From assembly GCA_009809945.1 (NCBI GenBank), contig WTPW01000663.1, forward strand, positions 249,441 through 313,440: DNA of 64,000 bases, written 5' to 3'. A model generated the notes under the pieces. The model was not told the DNA's origin. It worked only from the letters and a program-made list of their open reading frames with translations, and searched no databases. The position numbers were made by a program, and so were the translations under genes. This document shows positions 38,853 through 48,213 of the stretch, piece after piece (position 1 is the stretch's first letter; each line of letters begins with the position of its first letter). Source of the DNA: Gigaspora margarita. Its lineage: Eukaryota; Glomeromycota; Glomeromycetes; Diversisporales; Gigasporaceae.

Positions 38853-41800
38853 GTGAGTATAAATTTTATTTCATAAAGATTTTCATAAATGTATCAAACG
38901 GCCATTGCATCACTGATTGCAAAAATTTTGCCTAGCTGTAACATTTGTTTTTTAAACAGCATATAATATTTAATGTGGTAGCTTAAGCTAAAATTTTGAA
39001 CATTTATTATGGAAAATTTTTTTTGTAAAAATTAGATTAAAATTTAGGGTTAGGGTTATTAATAAAGTGTATGGGTGGATTTTAGTAGTTTTATAGTTCT
39101 AAATAGAGATCTATACATGTCATAAACTCTTTTTAGCATTGAAACCTCTGAGGTACTTCAGCCAGTGAAAAATATCTAAAATTTTTTTTGCTCTCTGAGA
39201 ACATAAATTTTAATTTTTTTTTAATTCTCAAAATAATGTTTTCAAGGTTCTTACGTATTTATAATACAAATTACTAATTATATGTTCTCATATGAGAACA
39301 TAATTTTTAATCTTCTCAAAAATATTTTAACGTTTTTTGAGTTGTCAAAATATTTTAAGGTTTTTGAGAACATTAGATATTTAACACAGACCTCAATGGG
39401 TTCATACCAAAAATCGATCCCAAAATTTCAGCTACAGCCAATTTCAGCTTCAGTACTATATATAAAGCCAAATTAAATGTTGTCAATTTTAAATATTCTC
39501 CACTATTCTTTTCCACTCAGTTACGGACTCTTTTTTTTTTTAATATTCTGGCATAAGTTGAAATATAATATAGGCGACATCTATTTTATTTAATTTATGA
39601 TCTATTAGGGTGTCATCTATACTATATTTTATCCATTCAAAATTTAGGCCATACAAAAAGATAATTTTTTGGTTCTCGTAACATAAAATTTTTAAAGATG
39701 ACCAGGCATACAGATTTAATTTTATTGTTACATATATATATATAAAACACATATAAATATTTTTTATAAAGAACTAAAAGTAACTTACTAATATAAAAGA
39801 TATAGTCAAAATAATTTTTTTCCAATATTTTCAAATCTAAACGGCCAGATTATGGAACCAATTTATTAAGTTTGTATGACCTTGGATTTAATAGTAAATA
39901 AATTAATTTCAAAATAGATTTATTTTACTATTTGTTAGGAAGCCCACATAAAAAAAATGAATCTAATATATAAATCATAAACATTTGTTAAATCATTTCA
40001 TTTTGGGACTATCTTCTATGATATATTAATAAGAATTACTTTTGTTAAATACTTTCTAATAAATTATGATTAATTATAGGAAGTAAAGTATAATCGTTTT
40101 AAAAATCATCTAACAACAGTTTTTTATACATCAAATGTTTAGGAGGTAAGTTTATCAAGTTCATTTAAAAAAAAAAGGTAATCGAAAATTGTATCGTTGT
40201 ATACTAATTACTTAAATATTTAATCAATTAGTTTGTATGAAAATATAAATTTATTTCGAAATTCACGTATTATTAATAAATAATTACTAATAGATTTCAT
40301 CTTTAACTAAATTAACAGAATACGAGTATAATGCAGCACTATATAATCCGAAGCTTTATTATAAACTGGTCCTCATCAGTCATCATTTACTTAAATAATC
40401 AGCTTGTAAGTGTGGCTTATCGTTAAGTTTTAGCAAAAATTAATCATTTTAATAATTTAATGAGTTTCTAAATTTAAGAGAGTAAGTACATAATTTTTCA
40501 TAATATATATATATTTGATTATTTTCCTAATATTTATATACGTATTTGAATTCTTAGGAGGTATCTGGTATGTACACTGCTTTATTACGCATATTTATAC
40601 ATCTTCGGCATTAAATAGAACATTCAAATTTTTCAGAGAGCAAGTATAAACCATGAAATAGCTATATTTAACAGATTTTATCATTAAAAAACATTACTTT
40701 GACAATATTAATGAAATTTCTAGGAGGTAAATAAATTAAAGTAAAAAAATATTAATTTAAATTTATTTTTTGATTTGATAACTCAAAATCAATCACTATG
40801 TTTAATTCACTTTCATGAAATTGTACATTTTTTTAAATTAAAGAAAGTAAGTATGAAATTGTTATAAAAACAAAATGAAAACAAAACATGTCATTATTAA
40901 TATTCAATCTAATTATTAGCGAGTAAGTATAAATCTTTGTCTTTTTTGTTTACAATCATAAGACTCAATTAAATATCTATATATATAATTACCAGAGGGT
41001 GAGTAGAAAACCTGAAAGCATACGCTTTCGAAATTTGACTTTATCGAGTTGTAATTTATTTATTTGCTAGCAAAATTTAATTTGAATAACACGGGGTTGA
41101 TAAAATTTAAATCTTTTAGACGGTGTGTAACTTATGTATATTTAAAAAATTCAAATTCATTAAATATTATCATATCTTCTTATTTAATCACTTATATATT
41201 TTAATTAGGCTGTAAGTATAAATTAATTTATCTTTTATTTATCTGCTTATCAAAATAAAGCATAATATTAAGTAATTCATCTGTCTTAATATAAAATATT
41301 AGAATGTAGGTAAAATTTTAACATACCCGCGGAAACTTTAACATAAACAACCCTTTTTTAAACAGTCCTAAATAATTTTAAAATCATAGGGGTAGCTAAA
41401 ACTTAAATATAATGCTGAAGTTAATTAAATTTAATTGTATTTGTCAATATTTAATATTTTAATTAAATTCTAGAAAATGAGTATAAATTATATCATAAAA
41501 TATATTAATCATGTTAAAACTGACTAAATAATAATATGTGCATTTAACTAAAGCATGTGAGTATGAAGTTTGGTGATATTCATATCTACTGTAGATTTAA
41601 AGTTTCTCCATTAAATAATCATAAATAAATTATATATTACAGGCAATGAGTATTAAACCTTATTAAAAATTAATATTTCCCATGTAATTTTATATTTAAT
41701 ATGAACTTTTACAATTTATAGACGGTAAATAATACAATTATTTTATCAAATATATGTTAATAAATTATTTTATAAAACTCATCAGCTTGTAAGAATGAAG

Positions 41801-44800
41801 ATTTATCAATTATTTCTGTATTTGTGAATTAAGATTTCACATCAAATGAAGTAATGTGCTTCTTTAACATTATAAATAATTTTTAGGCGGTAAGTATATG
41901 CAGAGTGAGAGATAGTCATGACTTAATGAGCCGTAATTCGAGTTGACTCTCTTTAAGTTTAAGCATTCCCATTGGAGTATTTGCCCTATAGAATTTCTCA
42001 ATATAATATTGACTCTGGTTGACTCAACTCGTTCAAAGTCATACCATCCTTATACAAAATTTTTATTATCATTTTATTTATCGTTATGCATCAATATTAT
42101 AATTGGCACTTCTCCAAATAATTTTTACACAATATATTATAGGCTGTGAGTATTGATTGATATTATTTTTTTTTTTTTTTTTTTTGATTTTAACTTCCCT
42201 CCGCTATCCTGAAGGTCCTAGACACCTTATGATTTCTGTCACCTCTAAGGCCAGAGTTATCATTCGGCGGAGATCAACAGCAGGCATATGGCCTCTGATT
42301 CGTCACCAAACTAGTGAGATAACTCATGCTCCATTAAGTCCGTCTCTTTGACGTCCCGGGTCCCTGATCCCGCGGTGTAGGCCCTACTTTATCTAGGTCC
42401 GCAGTTCCCTAACTTCACATGACCCACCAGTCGGATCGCACTTTATAAGCTGGGTTTACTCAATGTTTACGTCATTTGTTGACGGATTCGCCTTATCTGG
42501 TCGTCCCCGACCCCGTGGCTATGCCAGTGGACTGCAATCTTACGTATGAATCTTTTGTTCTTTTTTTCTTAATTAGGAAATCCTCTGAAGATCTTTTCCC
42601 AGTCGTGGTCCTAGCAGAGACTTGTCCCCCAGTTGGATTCGAACTCGCGACCTTGCGACTGTGACCTGGGAGCGCTAACCACTACGCTCTCGACCCGCAG
42701 TCATTGATATTATTTAAAAATATTTTCTTGCAAAATTATTTATTCCTTCTTTACAATTATATATTTTACTAGCATGTAAGTACAGTACAAGTCTTTATAT
42801 ACATAAATTATAAACTTGACTATTAATCATCAAAACATTCATCTATTCCATACTTTCAAATTTTTTAGACCGTGTGTATAAAATTTTATTTAATAAAAAA
42901 TTGAAGTACTTTATTAAATAAATTTCTAATAAATATCATTGCGCTTAAATTTTTTAGCTTGTAAGTACAAATAGTTACTATGCTATCTATAAGTTCATGC
43001 AGTATCAACTTTCTATTCTATATAAATTTAATTAATTGCATGTAAATATATTATTTATTCAAATTAAAGTTCATTGTCAAATCATATTTTCTAAATCTTT
43101 GTGAAAATTTAAATCTTTAGATGGTTAGTATGAACTTTCCCACAGTGATAATATAAAATTAACATTGTTCTAATTGATTAACTTGTTTAAATATTAGGGC
43201 GTAAGTATAACTCTGCTCAAAATCAAAATTCTATTAATGGTTAAATCTTTTTATGTATTCATTTAAATCAATAGCATGTATCATTTCTTAAATTAAAATT
43301 ATATCTTTGAAATTATTAGGACGTGAATATAAAATTGAATATTCATTTTTGAGATTAATTTATCATGATTTAAAAATAAAGTATTAAGATTGATTGTTAT
43401 TTGTTTATAAGTCAAATTTTGAACTTACTTTTTATTGAATTGTTTACCGTTTTATAAGGGAGTAAGTATGGTGTTTACAATATCGTTATGTATAAATGAA
43501 TAATTGATCAACAATAATTACCATTCTGTAATTACTAGCACGTAAATGTAAAGATTGCTACCTAAAAATCATTATATCTAACATTTTAACCGTATCACCT
43601 AATAATGTATTCCAATCAATAGTATTAGAACGTGAATATAAATTTTTCACATATGCTGTATTTGTGTTAAAGTTTTTTAATCAAATAATGTTAACGCATA
43701 TTTAACTTAGCAGCCGGTGAGTATTGCACTGTAAAATATTAATTATTATCAATTTTAATTTCTTATTAATGCATTCATATGAAACTAATATCGTATAAGT
43801 ATAAGGTTTAATATTATTCATCCACAATATAAAGCTTCATCATTTATAAAATTCATGTTTTAGACCGTGAGTACAGAAGATTAATAACGCAATATAATAT
43901 CACTAAATAACGCATTTTAATCAACAAATCTGCATTTGTGCGAAAATTTTTGGACAGTATATGTCATATTTACAAATCAAGTATGTACATAATAAGTATT
44001 ATAATTTCTAATTAACAATATATTGCATTCTGAATTACAGAGAGTAAGCATAAATTTCAATAAATATAATATATATTACAAATAATGCACATATATTTAC
44101 ATTTGCATCTAATTTTCAGAGTGTGAGTACATTATAAAAATTTACCTTAAAGTTGTGCAAGAGACTATTAGATTAGTACTCCAACGGAACGGTCATCTAA
44201 ACATTCGATTAGATCGTGTTCGGACTGGTTATGATGAATATCAAAAAATTTGGTTTTAAAGAATAATACTCTGAAAAGTTGTTTCCAATCCGAACATATC
44301 AAAAGGTTTTGGGTCAGATTCAATTGATTAGCACCGTTGGGAGTACTATTTTGATATCAAAATACATTTTTAATATATTATTTATGACTTAATTTTCTAG
44401 AGCGTAAGTAAAATAGACAAATTGTTATATAATTATAAAGTGACATTTCTCTAATTAATTGCATATGCATTGAATTACCAGTGAATGAGTATATTAAATA
44501 AATTTTATTTTAAAATAATGTATTATTAACTGAACAAATGGTTAAATTATTAGCGAGTGAGCATATTATTTCTTAATATTAAAATTTGTAAAATAACGCT
44601 CGTCCAAACTTAAATAATCATACTTTAAATTTTTGGATGGTAATCATAAAGTAGAATCATATTTGTAAAAGCAGTGCTACATCATGCCTCACTTTCTGTC
44701 TAATTGCATATTACTATTTGAATTAGCGTGTAAGTTAAATATATTATAGTGTCGTAAACAAATTTTACAAATAATCAAAGTTTTTAATTGGTTACATGTT

Positions 44801-47677
44801 TATTAAATCAAGAAAGTAAATATTAAGTTTATTATATTATTTAATTTAAATCAATCAAATGTTTATCATTAATATCGATTTAATTATATTTTTAATTATT
44901 AGTATGTGAGTATAAATTGAAAATTTACATATAGGTGGGCAGCAAAAATTCCTAAAATTTAGTATACTATTTACAAGGCTTAATATTTCAGCGTCCCTGG
45001 AGGCATTGCATGCCGAATGGCACATCTAATTGTTGTTACCACCTATATTGTGTAAATTAAATTTACTAAGCTTAAGAAATTAAAGTAATGATTTCTAATT
45101 GCGTTCATTAAATAATCAGAGTGTGAGTACAATTGTAAAGTCAATTTGCATAAATAAGATAACGTCTATTTATGGATTATTTCTTAGGCAGTAAGTTTAA
45201 AGTCCTGATATACGTTTACAAAATCATATATCTTCATAAGTTAAGCATATAAAATTTTTTAGACGGTAAATAAATATCCTATTCATTTATCCAAAAAGTT
45301 CTCAATTCTTTAAATTTTCTAATAAATTATCTTAGACTGTAAGTACAGAATTTACTTTGCTCGTTTACAAAATAAATATTTACAATATATACTGTGTCTC
45401 CAATACTAGGGGGTTAGTATAAAATTTGTTACTATTTTTTGAAAATTTATTATATAATATTTCCTAAATAACTATATCTTGTAATTGAATTGCTAGCTTG
45501 TAAGTACAAAAGTTTTATATCTTATTATAAAGCAAAGTCATAATTCCATTTTCGATTGACAAATGCATATTTAAACAATCAGAGAGTAAGTAAAATTTTA
45601 TAATTAAATTAATTAAAGAAGAATGCCTTTAGTTATTTGTGTAATAATCTACTCTTCAGGCAGTAAGTTCAAAGAACCAATGTCTTACTTATCTGTTATC
45701 ATTAAATAATATTAATGAAATACACTTGGCAGCATGTATGTACAATATTTATTTATAACGTATTATTAAATAATTTCACCAATAAAATAGCATCCCTAAT
45801 CATATAAATTTTAGACGGTAAGCACTTAATTTAAACGCAATTATCACGTGTAAATATGCCTTTTTTCACAAAATAATACATTAATTAATTTTTAGAACGT
45901 AAGTTAATATTTTGGTGTTTATTTGTTAATGATAATTAATAACTTCAACAACATAAAATTATTTTTTACCTAACAATTTACACATTATTAGATTGTGAGT
46001 ATTAAGTAGGATTTAATCATGCCCAAAGGTTTTTTATTAATTGCGTGTACTTTTGAAATTACTTAAAATACAAGCGAGTAAGTGCAGAGTTTTGTGGTAT
46101 TAAAAATTTTTTTATAATATTTTAATCGCTTGATTAAATTTTTAGCGAGTAAGTACAATGTTATGATGATGTTAAGGCTTAAGCCGTAACTAGCTAAAGC
46201 TTATGTCGTAACTATTTCAGCAATCATTGGGACGATTCGCCTGCACCTCTAGTAGTCACTATGCTGACAAAAATCAATGAATATATGAATCAAGATAAGA
46301 TTGCTTTTTATTATTAACGTTTCTAATTTAATAATTCAACTTACTAGGGAGTAAATATAAAGTTTTATACATAAACGCGCCACAATATTACACTTATTTA
46401 AAAAATTATATACTATCATTAGTTTGTAAGTACAAACTTATCATAATGTATTCAAGCAAAATAACATGAATTTCTTATATGAATATAATTACCAGGAGTA
46501 AGTAAAATATAATAATTCGATTATTTAAAAAAAGTTTATTATCAAATAATATTAAATATATGCATATTTAAATTTTTAGTCTGTAAGTACAAATTTGCCA
46601 TAAATTAAAAATTTAAAATAACACTCAACCAAATATATTTTAACGAATTTTAAGGAGTAAATGCAAAAATTGAAGTATTGTCTAAGTTTAATTATCATGC
46701 AGCCTAACTGTTTTTTTAAAATTTTAGACGGTAAGTATAAATAAAATATAATCAGTTTTTTACTTTGCATATTTCTAAGTTACCCTGTTGTATATAGATT
46801 ATGTATTCACCTGAAATTATTCACCAAAAAATTAATGAAATCATGTTTTATATAATTAAACAAATTTTCAGCACGTAAGTACAAACATTCTTAACATCGA
46901 ATAATACCAGTAAAATTTATTATTCATCAATTTGCATTTTTTAGCGAATGAGTATATTTCCATTATAATTATTAAATTTCCTAAGTATTTTTGCTAATAA
47001 CAATCTAAATTTTTAGGGAGTAAGTGTAAATGAATTTTTATTTATTAAAACGTTTGATAATGCATTCTTTACTTAATTATTATGCTTTTTAAATTACTAG
47101 TGCGCGAGTATTAAGATACTTCATATTAAGCTTATCATATAGAGTAATATGTATTTTAATTTCCAGGAGGTGAATACTAAAATTTTATATACACGTCAAT
47201 CTCGAAATAATGTAGCATTTCGGCACATGATGAAAAATTTTTTAAAATCCGCTTTATCGTGAGTTTCTTATATCAAGATCACGGGGTATTTAGTAAATAC
47301 CCTGATTCATATGTGTACAAACGGAAACTTCGTTTCCGCCAATGCCCAACAGTTCAGGATATTTTCATTTTAAATCCATTATATCAAATAGTATTTATTA
47401 TGTTGTGGATTTGAATATTATCCATTATATCATAGTTCTACTTAGCCTTCTTTATATCAAGAGTTCGTTATATTGAGAATAACGTGTATATAAAATTTTA
47501 AATTTTGATTTGAAAATTAAAATTTTGCATGGACAAAAATATAAGTTGTTTTTAAGTAATGTAATGTATATTTATTCTATTTAGATGGTAAGTTAATAAT
47601 ATTTATAAAAACGAAAGCCTAACTAATATTTCGTTGACAAATCAATAAATTGCATACTATTATAATTCCCTATAAGA
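37465..47677 (+). CDS. Putative 85-residue protein encoded almost entirely by single-codon (3-nt) exons
   Basis: 86 units of the form ...AG|NNN|GTAAGT... are spaced mostly 65-100 bases apart. Removing the intervals gives one frame with no stop: exon base 1 is codon position 3 and bases 2-3 are positions 1-2, so all introns are phase 2. Units 1 and 2 form ATG. The last unit (ATG at 47,585) plus A at 47,677 forms TGA. The other two frames contain stops. Many intervals end with a CTAAT/TTGAAT-like branch site 6-12 bases before AG and begin with GTAAGTA(T/C)AAA. The product would begin MLSFLRPEEF and end ERTEDAR: charged, Leu/Arg/Glu-rich, no signal peptide, no recognised domain. 79 of 86 donors are GT and 78 of 86 acceptors AG. 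The start, stop and open frame are seen; splicing itself is inferred. Alternatives are a decaying copy, or one giant intron with relic signals. Confidence 0.7.
38940..39470. mobile_element. MITE inside a long intron of the array
   Basis: TAGCTTAAGCTAAAATTTTG near 38,980 and CAAAATTTCAGCTACAGCCA...TTTCAGCTTCAGTACT near 39,422-39,458 form diverged inverted ends, related to the GCTGATGCTGAAA family at 61.8 kb. It also carries TTAGGGTTAGGG. It expands the interval between units 38,850 and 40,080. Confidence 0.5.
39471..40079 (+). other. Remainder of the longest intron, with one candidate extra unit
   Basis: AT-rich. 39,620-39,860 carries a diverged AGGCCATACAAAAAGATAA segment like the satellite/MITE family. 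ATTAAG|TTT|GTATGA at 39,871-39,873 has the form of an extra unit and would keep the frame open. I left it out because the donor is weak. Confidence 0.4.
40080..42145 (+). other. Microexon block B: 22 units, residues 15-36
   Basis: 40080 GAA, 40143 GAG, 40232 TTT, 40319 AAT (donor AC), 40403 CTT, 40479 AGA, 40558 GAG, 40637 AGA (donor GC), 40734 GAG, 40844 AAA, 40920 CGA, 40996 AGG, 41120 ACG, 41219 GCT, 41303 AAT, 41474 AAA (donor AT), 41554 CAT, 41643 GCA (donor AT), 41722 ACG, 41786 CTT, 41887 GCG, 42143 GCT. Translation starts KSLILERERN and ends QRLRL. Eighteen spacings fall between 63 and 124 bases. A candidate extra unit GGG at 41,389 sits at the exact mid-point of a double-length interval but has a poor acceptor and donor. 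Confidence 0.7.
42168..42702 (-). mobile_element. tRNA-derived SINE inserted in an intron of the array
   Basis: Minus-strand 5' end near 42,700: GCGGGTCGAGAGCGTAGTGG (A box), GCGAGTTCGAATCCAACTGG (B box). Poly(T) at about 42,166-42,185 is the poly(A) tail. The direct repeat ATTGATATTATT at 42,156-42,167 and 42,703-42,714 proves the insertion. It is related to the SINE at 22.4-22.9 kb. ORFs inside are by-products. Confidence 0.85.
42773..44122 (+). other. Microexon block C: 17 units, residues 37-53
   Basis: 42773 CAT, 42869 ACC, 42958 CTT, 43039 CAT (acceptor TG), 43121 ATG, 43198 GGC, 43275 CAT (weak donor GTATCA, following intron only 42 nt), 43320 GAC, 43459 GGA, 43539 CAC, 43629 AAC, 43714 CCG, 43790 ATC (acceptor AT, donor GTATAA), 43864 ACC, 43954 ACA (acceptor GG), 44041 AGA, 44120 AGT. 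Translation: IPFIWAMTDTTRSPQEV. At 43,706-43,713 TTAGCAG is a NAGNAG tandem acceptor, so CCG could also be spliced as CAGCCG (one extra Ser codon, frame kept). Confidence 0.7.
44175..44347. mobile_element. Mariner-type MITE in an intron of the array
   Basis: Inverted ends AGTACTCCAACGGAACGGTC and GATTAGCACCGTTGGGAGTACT; TA on both sides. It contains a chance AG|ATC|GTGTTC at 44,213 that I exclude because it is part of the MITE. Confidence 0.65.
44401..46148 (+). other. Microexon block D: 21 units, residues 54-74
   Basis: 44401 AGC, 44482 TGA (donor AT), 44554 CGA, 44637 ATG (acceptor GG), 44727 CGT, 44813 AAA, 44903 TAT, 45120 AGT, 45188 GCA, 45263 ACG, 45336 ACT, 45410 GGG, 45497 CTT, 45583 AGA, 45660 GCA, 45733 CAT, 45815 ACG, 45896 AAC, 45992 ATT, 46075 CGA, 46146 CGA. 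Translation begins ADECVNIVQRLGLEH and ends TFDE. This is the most regular stretch: except across the MITE at 44.93 kb, every spacing is 68-96 bases. Confidence 0.75.
44931..45046. mobile_element. Small MITE in an intron of the array
   Basis: Inverted ends ATAGGTGGGCAGCAAAAATT and AATTGTTGTTACCACCTAT, about 116 bases, flanked by AT/TA. It lengthens the interval between units 44,903 and 45,120. Confidence 0.65.
46348..47587 (+). other. Microexon block E: 12 units, residues 75-85 and stop
   Basis: 46348 GGA, 46423 TTT, 46495 GGA, 46580 TCT, 46654 GGA, 46728 ACG, 46872 CAC, 46945 CGA (donor AT), 47017 GGA, 47101 TGC (donor GC), 47167 GAG, 47585 ATG. Units 46,495 and 46,654 share their first G with the acceptor AG, so a normal splice would give a 2-nt GA exon; the 3-nt reading keeps the frame. 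Translation: DLDLERTEDAR, then TG with A at 47,677. A candidate extra unit ATT (46,798, donor ATGTAT) splits a 144-base interval into 70 and 74. 47,180-47,580 holds extra sequence with a GGTATTTAGTAAATACC palindrome. Confidence 0.65.
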
Positions 47678-47930
47678 AAATTGGACCCGGTTGGCGTCGT
47701 ATAGGCACAGGTCTTTGTGGCACGGGCCAAGATCCGGATTTGTACGGGTATGGTCCGAATTGGTACGGATTTCGTGGACCTGTGGGACCGTATGCCCGTG
47801 CCAATTGGACCGTAAATGGCTCGGGTTTTGCAGCAGTTTAGTCGAATCAGTACGGGATTTGGCACGGGTAATGAACGTAAATTCATGTGCCACCGCGATA
47901 ATGATGTGATTAACTATTTTAAAGCATAAA
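47677..47930 (+). other. Putative terminal exon/3' UTR: GC-rich island
   Basis: The acceptor CCCTATAAG ends at 47,676, 89 bases after the last donor. The first base A completes the stop. The following 200 bases are abruptly GC-rich with internal CGGGTNTGG/GGNACGGG repetition. Overlapping ORFs exist on both strands, as expected of GC-rich, stop-poor sequence, and none resembles a known protein. Whether this is a 3' UTR or an unrelated insertion cannot be told from sequence. Confidence 0.35.
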
Positions 47931-48213
47931 TTTTACATACCGGTAAGGCTAACTGGATATGAAGTAAAATTTTGTAAGGAATTTTTTTGTTAAGACACAG
48001 GAAGCTTCATCAGTGAAATCATGAGATATTGCTCTTTTTTTAAAAAAAAAAATCATTTACAGATCTTTGCTTTCCACGAAACGAGCCAACACGTATCACG
48101 AGTCAACACGTGTGTAACGTACACATACGTGCGCCATTTCATATGACGTGATATTCTAATAATATTTCTAAAGGTGTAAAGAATGCCACAAACCATATTA
48201 AATTTCGACAAGC

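Noticed and set aside
42157-42664. ORFs in the array intron
   Set aside because: Inside a SINE with target duplications.
44213-44215. Extra unit AG|ATC|GTGTTC in the array
   Set aside because: It lies inside a MITE with clear inverted ends (44,175-44,347), so the pattern is chance.
37464-47587. CRISPR-like periodic array
   Set aside because: The period is about 81 bases, but the recurring part is only a splice-signal consensus; no conserved 20-40 base repeat exists and the genome is eukaryotic.
47650-47909. Small ORFs on both strands in the GC-rich island
   Set aside because: Several overlapping frames are open at once, as expected from GC-rich, stop-poor sequence; no domain or signal supports any of them.
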